A program made the translations under genes and the position numbers. Shown here piece after piece: positions 17,696 through 25,367 of a stretch of DNA of 43,184 nt. How positions within the stretch are numbered: the stretch's first letter is position 1; each line of letters starts with the position of its first letter. A model generated the notes under the pieces. That model searched no databases. It was given only the letters and a program-made list of their open reading frames with translations, and was not told the origin of the DNA. The DNA comes from Bacteroidia bacterium (lineage in GTDB: Bacteria > Bacteroidota > Bacteroidia > Bacteroidales > Azobacteroidaceae): the NCBI GenBank assembly GCA_025996865.1, contig BNTV01000027.1:1-43184 (forward strand), read 5' to 3'.

Positions 17696-18754
17696 TCAAT
17701 GTTTGTTCTTTAATTCTTCTTTTAGTCCCTCGATGATTGTTTCTTCCTCAGCTATTTTTTTCTCGTCCGAAATGAGCATTGAAAGTAAAATAGAGAATGC
17801 CAGCGTGAGAACGATTACCGCAAGCGATACCCATGAATGACTGTGGAAAAATTCGGCAACGGGGTGGAAAAAGCCCAACAGCATTTTTACGCCAATAAAA
17901 AACAGGATGAAACAAACACCGTGTTTGAGGAAACGGAACATGTCCATGATGCCTTTGAGCGCAAAAAACAGCGATACTAAACCCATTACAGCGAACACGT
18001 TGGACGAAACCGCCAGGAAGTTTTCTTCTCCGGCGCTCAAAATACCCTGTTCACCTTCGGCAATTACGCCGATAATGGCGGGAATGGAATCAACGGCAAA
18101 CAGCATATCCGTAGAACCGATGACGAGCAAACAGAGGAAAATCATGGTGACATAGCGTTTGCCATTTTCTTTCACAAAGAATTTCGACACATGTTCATCG
18201 GGATAAATCGGGAAAAATTTCGACGCACCCCTGTAGAGGATGTTCGATTTGGGGTCAACCTGGTCTTCTTTATTTGAAAAAGCCATTTTGTAGGCAGTCC
18301 AGACGAGAATTACACCGAAAATATAAATCACCCACTCGAAACGCTGCACAAGCGACATGCCCACAAGAATAAACAAAATCCGCAATACAATGGAAATCAA
18401 AATACCCATTTTCAGCAGTTTCGGCTGATTGTGAGCCGCAATTCCCATCATCGAGAAAATCATAATGAACACAAACAGATTATCCACCGAAAGCGAGTAT
18501 TCGGTCAGGTAGCCCGCAATAAATTTCATTCCCATTTCGGTAGCGGTTTTTACCTCGCTATCTGCATTTTGCGGGAAGAAGAAATAAATCGCCAGACCAA
18601 AAAGCAGCGAGATTGAAATCCACACGCCTGTCCAGCGGAGCGATGTTTTTACGGAAATCTCGCCTTTGCGATGGTCCGTAACAAACATGTCAATAAAATA
18701 AACCACGAAAAAAATCGCGATAAATGCAAGCCACCAAATAGTTATATTTCCCAT
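17696..18754 (-). CDS. TerC-family integral membrane protein
   Basis: 352 residues with about nine membrane segments. FIAGYLTEYSLSVDNLFVF and IGSTDMLFAVDSIPAIIGV contain the acidic residues conserved in TerC/Alx proteins. Members are linked to manganese export and tellurite resistance. It sits 28 bp upstream of the OadB gene and 7 bp after the biotin-carrier gene, so it is probably co-transcribed with them. That position is unexpected for a metal carrier. Confidence 0.92.
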   Translation of the reverse strand: MGNITIWWLAFIAIFFVVYFIDMFVTDHRKGEISVKTSLRWTGVWISISLLFGLAIYFFFPQNADSEVKTATEMGMKFIAGYLTEYSLSVDNLFVFIMIFSMMGIAAHNQPKLLKMGILISIVLRILFILVGMSLVQRFEWVIYIFGVILVWTAYKMAFSNKEDQVDPKSNILYRGASKFFPIYPDEHVSKFFVKENGKRYVTMIFLCLLVIGSTDMLFAVDSIPAIIGVIAEGEQGILSAGEENFLAVSSNVFAVMGLVSLFFALKGIMDMFRFLKHGVCFILFFIGVKMLLGFFHPVAEFFHSHSWVSLAVIVLTLAFSILLSMLISDEKKIAEEETIIEGLKEELKNKH

Positions 18755-18761
18755 TATTTTA

Positions 18762-19181
18762 TCAGCTTAATAATATGACTAAATCGACGCCTTCGAGGAC
18801 GGTATCGCCCTTACGTACCAGAATTTCGGAAACCTTGCCGTCTATGTCAGCCGGAATCGTATTTTCCATTTTCATGGCTTCGAGAACAATTATTTTTTGG
18901 CCTTTTTTTACCGTATCACCGACCTTACAGTCAATACTCATTATGTTGCCGGGGAGGGGAGCTTTGACCGCTTTCACCTGACCGCTTGCCGCGGCGGGAA
19001 GGCTGCCCAAAGGCTCGGAAGCCTGTGCCGGACGGGAATATACTACCGGTTTTTTATTACTGTTACAAGAAGTTACGGAATATGACTTTCCATTCACATC
19101 TATTTCCGTAACATCTTCTTTCATTTTTACAAGCGTTGCGGTATAGAGATTTCCATTGATTAAATATTTGAATTCTTTCAT
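18762..19181 (-). CDS. Biotin carboxyl carrier subunit of the Na+ decarboxylase
   Basis: 139 residues. The biotinylation motif EAMKMENT puts the modified lysine at position 104. It is preceded by a Pro/Ala-containing hinge (about 50-72) and the PLPGNIMSIDCKVGD strand typical of biotinyl domains. It ferries CO2 from a carboxyltransferase to the OadB subunit. Co-operonic with the OadG-domain gene (21 bp upstream) and TerC. Confidence 0.93.
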   Translation of the reverse strand: MKEFKYLINGNLYTATLVKMKEDVTEIDVNGKSYSVTSCNSNKKPVVYSRPAQASEPLGSLPAAASGQVKAVKAPLPGNIMSIDCKVGDTVKKGQKIIVLEAMKMENTIPADIDGKVSEILVRKGDTVLEGVDLVILLS

Positions 19182-19202
19182 CTGAAAATTAATTATATAA
19201 AG

Positions 19203-19595
19203 TTATTTTTTATAAGGCATTTGTCTCAATCCGAAAATTTTAGAATTCCACGGCGAATAGTTTCGTGTAATTTTCCGCATGGTAAGCACTGTGCTATCCA
19301 GATCATGCACATCTTCGTCCAGGTCATTTAGCATCATAACAATGGCGGCGGCGACTTCACCCGGCACAGACTCGTTTTCCATCTTCATATCCTGATTATC
19401 CGTATTTTTTACGGGTTTACGCTTTGAACTGCGATACAGAAATACCAAAACGAGAATCATTAAAACAAGGACTATCAGCGATTTCAATCCATTATACTCA
19501 TCAACAACTTGTGCGGTCGCCATTTTCTGAGCGTCTGCACTTGCAACAAAAAACAACGTGAATAACCAGAACACTGTAAATTTTTTATACCTCAT
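19203..19595 (-). CDS. OadG-domain subunit of the Na+ decarboxylase
   Basis: 130 residues. An N-terminal signal-like segment is followed by a single membrane helix (LIVLVLMILVLVFLY, about residues 40-54) and a basic patch. A C-terminal tail follows with the conserved NYSPWNSKIFGLRQ ending found in Bacteroidales decarboxylase gamma subunits. It anchors the complex at the inner membrane. First gene of the operon, with a promoter about 100 nt upstream. A methylmalonyl-CoA carboxyltransferase gene, often found just upstream, is absent. Confidence 0.85.
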   Translation of the reverse strand: MRYKKFTVFWLFTLFFVASADAQKMATAQVVDEYNGLKSLIVLVLMILVLVFLYRSSKRKPVKNTDNQDMKMENESVPGEVAAAIVMMLNDLDEDVHDLDSTVLTMRKITRNYSPWNSKIFGLRQMPYKK

Positions 19596-19698
19596 CTTTT
19601 TATGTATTAGTTATCAAATATTTATGTGCTTAGTAAAATAAAAAAAATGCCCATTTAAAAAAGTTATAGTATTTTCACATGATGAAAAATTCTGCGCG

Positions 19699-19730
19699 CG
19701 AAATTACAAATAAATAAGGAAAATAGCAAA
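19699..19730 (-). promoter_or_regulatory. Promoter of the decarboxylase operon
   Basis: On the minus strand, TTTG (19730-19727) is followed after 20 nt by TAATTTCG (19706-19699), one base off TAnnTTTG. The leader to the first ATG would be about 97 nt. Confidence 0.5.
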
Positions 19731-19760
19731 TTGTGAAATAGCAAAAACTCACTAAAATAA

Positions 19761-19790
19761 AGAGCGCATAGAATCACTTCCTTGCGCTCT
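19761..19790 (-). terminator. Possible mutS2 terminator
   Basis: AGAGCGCA at 19761-19768 and its inverted copy at 19783-19790 form an 8-bp stem. On the minus strand it is followed by a T-rich stretch. It lies about 140 nt after the mutS2 stop, so the assignment is tentative. Confidence 0.4.
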
Positions 19791-19932
19791 CAAACGACAA
19801 CTATAGTTTCTTGACTAAATTATAAAAATTATAAAAAGAAAATGTCTTGTTTGTGCAAAGAAACAAAAGATAAATGAATGCGAATGTTAATGAAATGTTA
19901 TCTTTATGTTAATACTATGTTAACGGTAAATT

Positions 19933-22524
19933 TTATTCCAATTCTACAACGGTAATTCCGGAACCGCCGAATTGAACATGCTCATCCTGAAAGTGTTTGA
20001 CGCCCGACACGGTTTTCAGGTAATCCCGGATGATTTGCCGCAAAGCGCCCGTACCCGTTCCGTGCAGGATGCGAACGCGTCCGGCGTTGCATTGGATGGC
20101 ATCGTCGATGTAGTACATTACTGCTTGCAAAGCCTCATTACCCCGCATTCCACGTACATCGATTTCAAGTCTGAAGTTCATTTTTTTCTCCGAAAGAAAA
20201 GAGGTGGGCGAAGGGTGAGATGAAAGGTGAATGCTTGTATCCTGTGCCTTGTACCCTGTACCCTGCACCTTTTCAAGTTGTTCGGCTTTGACGGCTGTTT
20301 TGATCGCGCCGAAAGCGACCACAAAAAAATTGTCTTTCGTATCAATTACAGTTCCAACGGTTTGTTGGCCTTTCATGCGTACCGCATCTCCGGCGGAGAA
20401 AGCTGCGGTGCAGGGTGCGGGGTGCAGGGTGCGCGGTTTCGGCTTGGGAGGCGTAGCTTGTTGTTTCGATTCGTGCACTGTGTACGGTGTACCGTGCACC
20501 TCTTTTCTGAAATTATCCAATTCTTTCCGGATATCTTTCGTCTTTTCCTTCTCTGCCTGCGCTTCCCTGATTTCCCGGATGGTATTTTCAATTTTGGCAT
20601 TGGCTTCTGCGAGCAAGTGTTCCGCATCGGTTTTGGCTTGCGCGATGATGTCTTTTGTCTTGTTCCGTAATTCGTAATTCGTAGTTTGTAATTGCTCTTT
20701 TTCTTCTTCCAACCGTTTTTCCTGCCGGCGGATTTGTTGGCGCTTCGATTCCCAATACCGTTTATCCCTGACGATGTCCTGCAAATACTTATCCATGTTG
20801 ATGTAGTCCTGACCGACTTTTTCGGAAGCTTCGGCGATTACGTCTTCCGAAAGGCCGATTTTACGGGCAATTTCAATGGCAAACGAAGAACCGGGCTGTC
20901 CAATCGAAAGTTGGAACAGCGGCTGCATCAGATGGCGGTCATACAGCATAGCGCCGTTTATAACTCCCTCATGATCATCGGCATACAATTTCAAATTATG
21001 GTAATGCGTTGTGATAACGCCGAAACAACCTTTTTCGTTGAAACGATGAAGAAGCGCTTCGGCAATGGCGCCGCCGATATTGGGTTCGGTGCCTCCGCCG
21101 AATTCGTCGATTAAAATCAGCGATTCGGAACTTGCATTTTTCAACATGAATTTCATATTGAGCAAGTGAGAACTGTAAGTCGATAAGTCGTTTTCGATGG
21201 ATTGTTCATCACCGATGTCGAGGAATATATCCTTGAAAATACCTGTTTTAGAGCGTTCTTCGATAGGAATCAACAATCCCGATTGCAACATGTATTGCAA
21301 CAAACCTACGGTTTTGAGTAAAACTGATTTTCCGCCGGCGTTTGGGCCGGAAACGAGGAGGATTACCCCTAAATCCCCTGAAGGGGACTTTGCCGGCTGC
21401 GTTTGATTAGTTTGTCGCACTACTCCCCCTTCAGGGGGTGGGGGGGTCAATGTAATCTCTAATGGTACAACCGGTTTATTTTGCTTTTTATGAGAAAGAT
21501 AAAGCAAGGGATGAATGGCGTGAATCCAATCCATTTGGCGCGTATCTTCAAAGGCCGGAAGAATGGCTTTGATGTCCATGGCAAACAAAGCCTTGGCGCG
21601 GATGAAATCAATTTCCGCCAGAAAATGATAAGAATTGAGAATTTCAGGGATTTCAGGACGGATTTGATTCGTAAAAGCGGTGAGAATCCGAACAATTTCG
21701 CGTTTTTCTTCGCTTTCTAATTCGCGGATTTTGTTGTTGGCTTCTACCACTTCGGCCGGTTCGATAAAAACAGTCTTGCCGGTAGCCGATTCGTCATGCA
21801 CGATTCCCTTGATTTTACGTTTAAAAGCAGGAGAAATAGGAATCATGAGACGCCCGTCGCGCATGGTCGGAGCAACGTCTTTATCAACTAAATTTTCCGA
21901 TTGGGCCATTCGCAAAATGCTCTGCAAAGTCTTGGAAATCCCGTTCGCCGTTTGCGTCAGTTGCCTGCGGATATCGGCCAATGCAGGGGAAGCATTGTCG
22001 CGGATTTTCCCGAATTTATCAAGAATTGTGTCGATTTGTTTGGTTAGCTGGGGGAAAGAGGCCACACCGGATGCAAGTTTCTGTAAATGAGGATAATTGC
22101 CTCCGACTACTCCAAAGTCCTCTGAAGGTGACTTTGCCGACAGCGGTTGATAGGATTGCCGTCCTGCACCCCCTTCAAGGGGCCGGGGGGTAAAAAACCG
22201 GACAATCGCATTGATGGTCTCCAGCGAACGGCGAATATCGAATAATTCCTTTTCAATCAGGTAAGTACCTTCGATTCGAATTTTCTTCAAGGAATCGCGG
22301 ACATCAAAAAAATAATCGGAAGGGAAGGAATCTTCTTCCTGAATGATTCTTGTAAATTCATGAGTTTGGTACAGTTGCTCCTGAATGAACGTAAAATTAG
22401 CGGAAAATGTCATTTCGGCAACTTTCTCCTCGCCGAGGGGTGACAGGCAATGGTTCGTAATCAACTGACGTATTTTGTCAAAGCCGATTTTTTCTTCGAA
22501 ATTTTCGGGGTAAATCATGCTCAT
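19933..22524 (-). CDS. mutS2: MutS2 family ATPase/endonuclease with in-frame repeat insertions
   Basis: 863 residues. The order is an N-terminal core and clamp region, a P-loop (SGPNAGGKS, 392-400), LILIDEFGGGTEP (469-481), a coiled-coil stretch (about 575-675), a linker, and a C-terminal Smr domain (LEIDVRG at 786-792, LHGTGTG at 820-826). MutS2 acts in suppression of recombination and in rescue of collided ribosomes. Two homologous 28-residue segments (112-139 and 360-387; 17 of 28 identical) are encoded by a dispersed palindromic repeat and look foreign to the fold. The second lies just before the P-loop. The linker (about 676-780) is also built from repeat-derived peptide. The frame stays open, so a functional protein is possible. 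Confidence 0.93.
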   Translation of the reverse strand: MSMIYPENFEEKIGFDKIRQLITNHCLSPLGEEKVAEMTFSANFTFIQEQLYQTHEFTRIIQEEDSFPSDYFFDVRDSLKKIRIEGTYLIEKELFDIRRSLETINAIVRFFTPRPLEGGAGRQSYQPLSAKSPSEDFGVVGGNYPHLQKLASGVASFPQLTKQIDTILDKFGKIRDNASPALADIRRQLTQTANGISKTLQSILRMAQSENLVDKDVAPTMRDGRLMIPISPAFKRKIKGIVHDESATGKTVFIEPAEVVEANNKIRELESEEKREIVRILTAFTNQIRPEIPEILNSYHFLAEIDFIRAKALFAMDIKAILPAFEDTRQMDWIHAIHPLLYLSHKKQNKPVVPLEITLTPPPPEGGVVRQTNQTQPAKSPSGDLGVILLVSGPNAGGKSVLLKTVGLLQYMLQSGLLIPIEERSKTGIFKDIFLDIGDEQSIENDLSTYSSHLLNMKFMLKNASSESLILIDEFGGGTEPNIGGAIAEALLHRFNEKGCFGVITTHYHNLKLYADDHEGVINGAMLYDRHLMQPLFQLSIGQPGSSFAIEIARKIGLSEDVIAEASEKVGQDYINMDKYLQDIVRDKRYWESKRQQIRRQEKRLEEEKEQLQTTNYELRNKTKDIIAQAKTDAEHLLAEANAKIENTIREIREAQAEKEKTKDIRKELDNFRKEVHGTPYTVHESKQQATPPKPKPRTLHPAPCTAAFSAGDAVRMKGQQTVGTVIDTKDNFFVVAFGAIKTAVKAEQLEKVQGTGYKAQDTSIHLSSHPSPTSFLSEKKMNFRLEIDVRGMRGNEALQAVMYYIDDAIQCNAGRVRILHGTGTGALRQIIRDYLKTVSGVKHFQDEHVQFGGSGITVVELE
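20210..20700. repeat. Cluster of short dispersed repeats inside the mutS2 linker
   Basis: Three motif types are visible. GTGCAGGG/GTACAGGG-type units occur at 20237-20270, 20404-20440 and 20473-20501. Imperfect repeats of TTCGTAATTCGTA type occur at 20666-20694. A CACCCTTCGCCCACC-like stretch occurs at 20210-20222 on the other strand. All stay in frame and encode low-complexity peptide such as VHGTPYTVHE and TLHPAPCT between the coiled coil and the Smr domain. The first motif type recurs at 25207-25293. Confidence 0.75.
21364..21447. repeat. 84-bp palindromic insertion next to the MutS2 P-loop
   Basis: The ends carry CCCCTGAAGGGG-type and CCCCCTTCAGGGGG-type palindromes flanking a variable centre. 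The element matches 22108-22191 and the free copy at 24221-24302. It encodes residues 360-387 of MutS2, starting TPPPPEGG and ending SPSGDLGV, five residues before SGPNAGGKS. Confidence 0.88.
22108..22191. repeat. 84-bp palindromic insertion in the MutS2 N-terminal region
   Basis: The same element in the same reading frame as 21364-21447, encoding residues 112-139 (starting TPRPLEGG, ending SPSEDFGV). The palindromic ends are less perfect (CCTCTGAAGGTG), suggesting an older insertion or selection on the peptide. Confidence 0.85.
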
Positions 22525-22530
22525 TTTCTG

Positions 22531-24090
22531 TTATCCTTGCACCCAACGATTTAGCGTGCGTTCTTCCGCGCTGAATTCTGCGCCTACCTTAACGATTTTT
22601 TTGTTGCCTGCGGCGTATTGGGCAGCGTATTTGCGTTCGTCGATCTGTTTCAAGGCGTCTTCGGCCGTAGCATTTCCGGTCAGTTTGAACTCAAAAATAA
22701 AAATAACGTCATTCACCACAGCCACCGCATCGGCGCGGCCAATGGCGCTGCTCACTTCGGTTTGCACATATTCTCCCATCAATTTGAAAAGCAGGTAAAA
22801 TAGGGTTTGATAGTGTTTTTCTTCCTTATTATTCAGTTCGTAGGGAATGCCCGAAAAAAAAGCTTTCAGGCGGGTCATAAAACCATCCACATTGACAGCG
22901 ATCAGGTCGCGAATGAAATTGCCGACGGAAAATTCTCCCAATACGTCCTTTTTAGGCACAAAGGCCGGCAGCAAGTTGTTCATAAAGCCGTATTTGACTT
23001 CTTCGTTTGGATAGCCCAATGTGTATTCGTCCAATTGCCGATTGTAACTTTTGATGGTCAGGTAACCGCTTTGGTACAGTATCGGTACGGGATTCCTGTT
23101 TTCAATCCGGTAATCGGTAATCGAACGCACTGAAAACGGCAAGCTGTTTTCCAATGTTTCTATATCGAAATCAATGTCTTTCAGCATTTTAACTAAAAAA
23201 GTCGGGGTGCCGGTTTCATACCAGTAATCCCTAAATTTTCTGGCTTCGAAAGTATTCAACAAACTGAACGGATTGTACATATCTTCACTGCTTTCGGAAA
23301 AATGATAGCCGTCGTAATGTTTTTTCAGTTTGGCAAGCGTTTCTTCGTAAGTCAGTTCCTCTTCTTCGGCAAGCGCTGTTATTTCCGGCTGAAAATTTTT
23401 GATGAGTTCGGGTTCGGAAATTCCGCAAATACCGGCATATTGGTTCCTCATACTAATATCCTGCAACTGGTTCAAGTCGCTGAAAACGCTGACTTTCGAG
23501 AATTTGGTAACACCTGTGAGAAAAACGAAACGCAGGTAAGCATCGGAACTTTTGAGTACGCCGTAAAAACCCTTCAATACTGTGCGGATTTCATCGTTGA
23601 CATCCGGATTGTCCATTGTGCCGAGCAAGGGTTTATCGTATTCATCCACCAAAACAACGACTTTTCGACCGCTTTTTTCGCAAGCGCGGCGAATAAGTCC
23701 ACTGAAGCGAGTAGCGGGGTTGTCTCCTTCCACTTTGCCCCATGTTTCTTCCAAAATGTTTAGATTGTAATTCAAGGTTTGATAAATAGACTTGGCATCT
23801 GTGTAAATTCCCACATTAAAGTCAATATAAAAAACCGGATATTCTACCCATTCCTTTTCCAAACCGGCAATAGCCAAGCCATCAAAGAGTTCTTTTTTAC
23901 CCAGAAAATAGGCTTTAAGCGTGGAAAGGAAAAGGCTCTTACCGAAGCGGCGCGGCCGGCCGAGAAAGTAAGGCGCATCGCTCTGTATCAGCTTGTAAAT
24001 ATATTGGGTTTTATCCACATATACATTATTACCTGTGCGTAACTTTTCAAAATCCTGTATGCCGACGGGCAATTTCCTGTTGCTTGACAT
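22531..24090 (-). CDS. AAA-ATPase-like protein with C-terminal PD-(D/E)XK nuclease-like domain
   Basis: 519 residues. The opening LPVGIQDFEKLRTGNNVYVD and the P-loop variant GRPRRFGKS (44-52) followed by LVDEYDKPL identify the AAA-ATPase-like family (PF09820 type). The C-terminal part has IFEFKLTGNATAEDALKQI, typical of the associated PD-(D/E)XK-like domain (PF08011 type). These proteins are very abundant and multicopy in Bacteroidales. Their role is unproven; nuclease or mobile-element-related functions have been suggested. It lies 6 bp upstream of mutS2 in the same direction and may be co-transcribed. Confidence 0.9.
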   Translation of the reverse strand: MSSNRKLPVGIQDFEKLRTGNNVYVDKTQYIYKLIQSDAPYFLGRPRRFGKSLFLSTLKAYFLGKKELFDGLAIAGLEKEWVEYPVFYIDFNVGIYTDAKSIYQTLNYNLNILEETWGKVEGDNPATRFSGLIRRACEKSGRKVVVLVDEYDKPLLGTMDNPDVNDEIRTVLKGFYGVLKSSDAYLRFVFLTGVTKFSKVSVFSDLNQLQDISMRNQYAGICGISEPELIKNFQPEITALAEEEELTYEETLAKLKKHYDGYHFSESSEDMYNPFSLLNTFEARKFRDYWYETGTPTFLVKMLKDIDFDIETLENSLPFSVRSITDYRIENRNPVPILYQSGYLTIKSYNRQLDEYTLGYPNEEVKYGFMNNLLPAFVPKKDVLGEFSVGNFIRDLIAVNVDGFMTRLKAFFSGIPYELNNKEEKHYQTLFYLLFKLMGEYVQTEVSSAIGRADAVAVVNDVIFIFEFKLTGNATAEDALKQIDERKYAAQYAAGNKKIVKVGAEFSAEERTLNRWVQG

Positions 24091-24220
24091 TTATTTTACT
24101 GTTTAACGGTTCATACGACAAAGGTATAATTTTTTTTTGGATTTTTTATTCCTCACTAAAAACTCACTATCTGTTTTTGCAAAATACAGTCAAAATAAAT
24201 CAGGGTTGTCCGCATCATTA

Positions 24221-24302
24221 CCCCCAACCCCCTGAAGGGGGCTTTAGTGTCTGCGATGATGCACACTGTGCTGCGCCAAAGCCCCCTTTAGGGGGTTGGG
24301 GG
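24221..24302. repeat. Free copy of the palindromic element found inside mutS2
   Basis: Arms 24221-24245 and 24278-24302 are inverted copies with 24 of 25 matches, separated by 32 nt. Each arm is itself a near-palindrome (CCCCCTGAAGGGGG). The element ends 1 nt before the stop codon of the DUF5119 reading frame at 24304. It fills most of the 213-bp gap between two genes. Confidence 0.9.
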
Positions 24303-24303
24303 T

Positions 24304-25319
24304 TTACCTGAGCGGCAGCGGCACAATCACATTGTCGTAGTCGTCCACATCAACAATAAAGGTGCCATCGTCCGGCTCATCGGGAATCACTAACCGCCCT
24401 TCGTTTTGAAGCACAATATCGTATCCGCTGTTTTGCAGCCGCCAGTCCGCCTGTTCTTCCGGGGTGCCGTGTTCGCCCAGCGCGCCCGCTATCTGTTCGT
24501 GCACCGTTTCTTCCCAGGTGCCGTAATAATAGCCGTGCTTGAAAGTGACGACCTCCACGGTGAGCCGGTTGCGAAAGTGTTCAATATCGGCGGGACCGAA
24601 GGTGCAGAATGCGCCAGATATGGAATCACCCGCCCACGTTACCCTGCCGGAGTGGCCGCCGAACAGCACGGTGGCCGGTTCGCTGCCCTTCGCACCGTCG
24701 TGCATCCGGTAAGTTGAAGACATGCCCGTATGGCCCCGAAGGCGTTGGATACATTCTTTGTGCCTTCCACGCCCACAACCAGAAAGGTAAACTCCCGGAG
24801 CACGTTTTCCGGATAAAAATGCAGATACTGCGTTTCTCCGGGAACGGGCAGGGCGGTAAAAAGCGTGTCGTTGCGCGCCACAAAGAAATTGTAGGGATAA
24901 GGCTCGGTGACGGTGTTTTCCTCCGGGTCGCCGCTCGCCGTCCGGCTCATCGAGCTGTTCGGTCCGTAAGTATTATGCAGACCGGTTGCCGGGACACTGT
25001 AAGCCTCCAGCAAATCCAGGCTGCTTTCGTTGCGGACATTGATATAATCGGCGTTTCGGGCAAACAGGTGGACGGCCATCCCCAGCCGGGGCTTGTCCGC
25101 AGGATTGATGCCGTCCCAATGGATGACGACCTCTACGGCAACCGCATCCCCGCAGGGATCATCGGCGCTCAACTCCCTGTTTTCGCAGGAACAAAACAAC
25201 AGCAGCAGGTACAGGGTGAAAGGTAAAAGGTACAGGGTATAAGGTTGCCAATACCGGTCGTGCACCCTGTACCCCTTCACCCTGTACCCCTTGTATGTAT
25301 TGATAATGCATTTCATCAT
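24304..25319 (-). pseudogene. DUF5119-type fimbria-associated lipoprotein, frameshifted
   Basis: Two overlapping frames make one protein. The upstream frame (from 25319) has a lipobox (LLLLFCSC) and reads to NVSNAFGAIRA. The downstream frame picks up at about 24722 with MSSTYRMHDGAKGSEPATVL and runs to 24304. Adding one base near 24722 gives a continuous product of about 338 residues of the DUF5119 type, which accompanies fimbrillin genes in Bacteroidales. The signal peptide core (TLYLLPFTLYLLLL) is encoded by a dispersed repeat. It lies 36 bp downstream of the DUF3575 gene. A sequencing error could also explain the shift. Confidence 0.72.
25207..25293. repeat. Inverted GGTACAGGG-type repeat encoding a signal peptide
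   Basis: Units of the form GGTACAGGGT at 25207-25243 face inverted units at 25260-25293. They encode the KGYRVKGYRV and YTLYLLPFTLYLLLL segments at the start of the DUF5119 lipoprotein. The motif is shared with the mutS2 linker. Confidence 0.8.
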
Positions 25320-25330
25320 TCCATTTTTTT

Positions 25331-25367
25331 AACACTAACCACTAACCATTAACCACTAATCACTAAT
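25331..25367. repeat. TTAGTGGTTAGTGG-type tandem repeat over a stop codon
   Basis: Five or so imperfect copies of CTAACCA/CTAATCA lie between the DUF5119 and DUF3575 genes. The minus-strand repeat supplies the last residues (ISD) and the stop of the DUF3575 protein. Confidence 0.75.

Larger units (their letters stand above)
19596..19932. other. Intergenic region between the decarboxylase operon and mutS2
   Basis: 337 AT-rich bases with no credible gene. They hold the decarboxylase promoter (19699-19730) and an inverted repeat that may end mutS2 transcription (19761-19790). I see nothing else of note. Confidence 0.7.

Noticed and set aside
20227..20677. Plus-strand frames of about 148 residues opposite mutS2
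   Set aside because: Cys/Val-rich antisense frames produced by the repeats within a well-supported gene.
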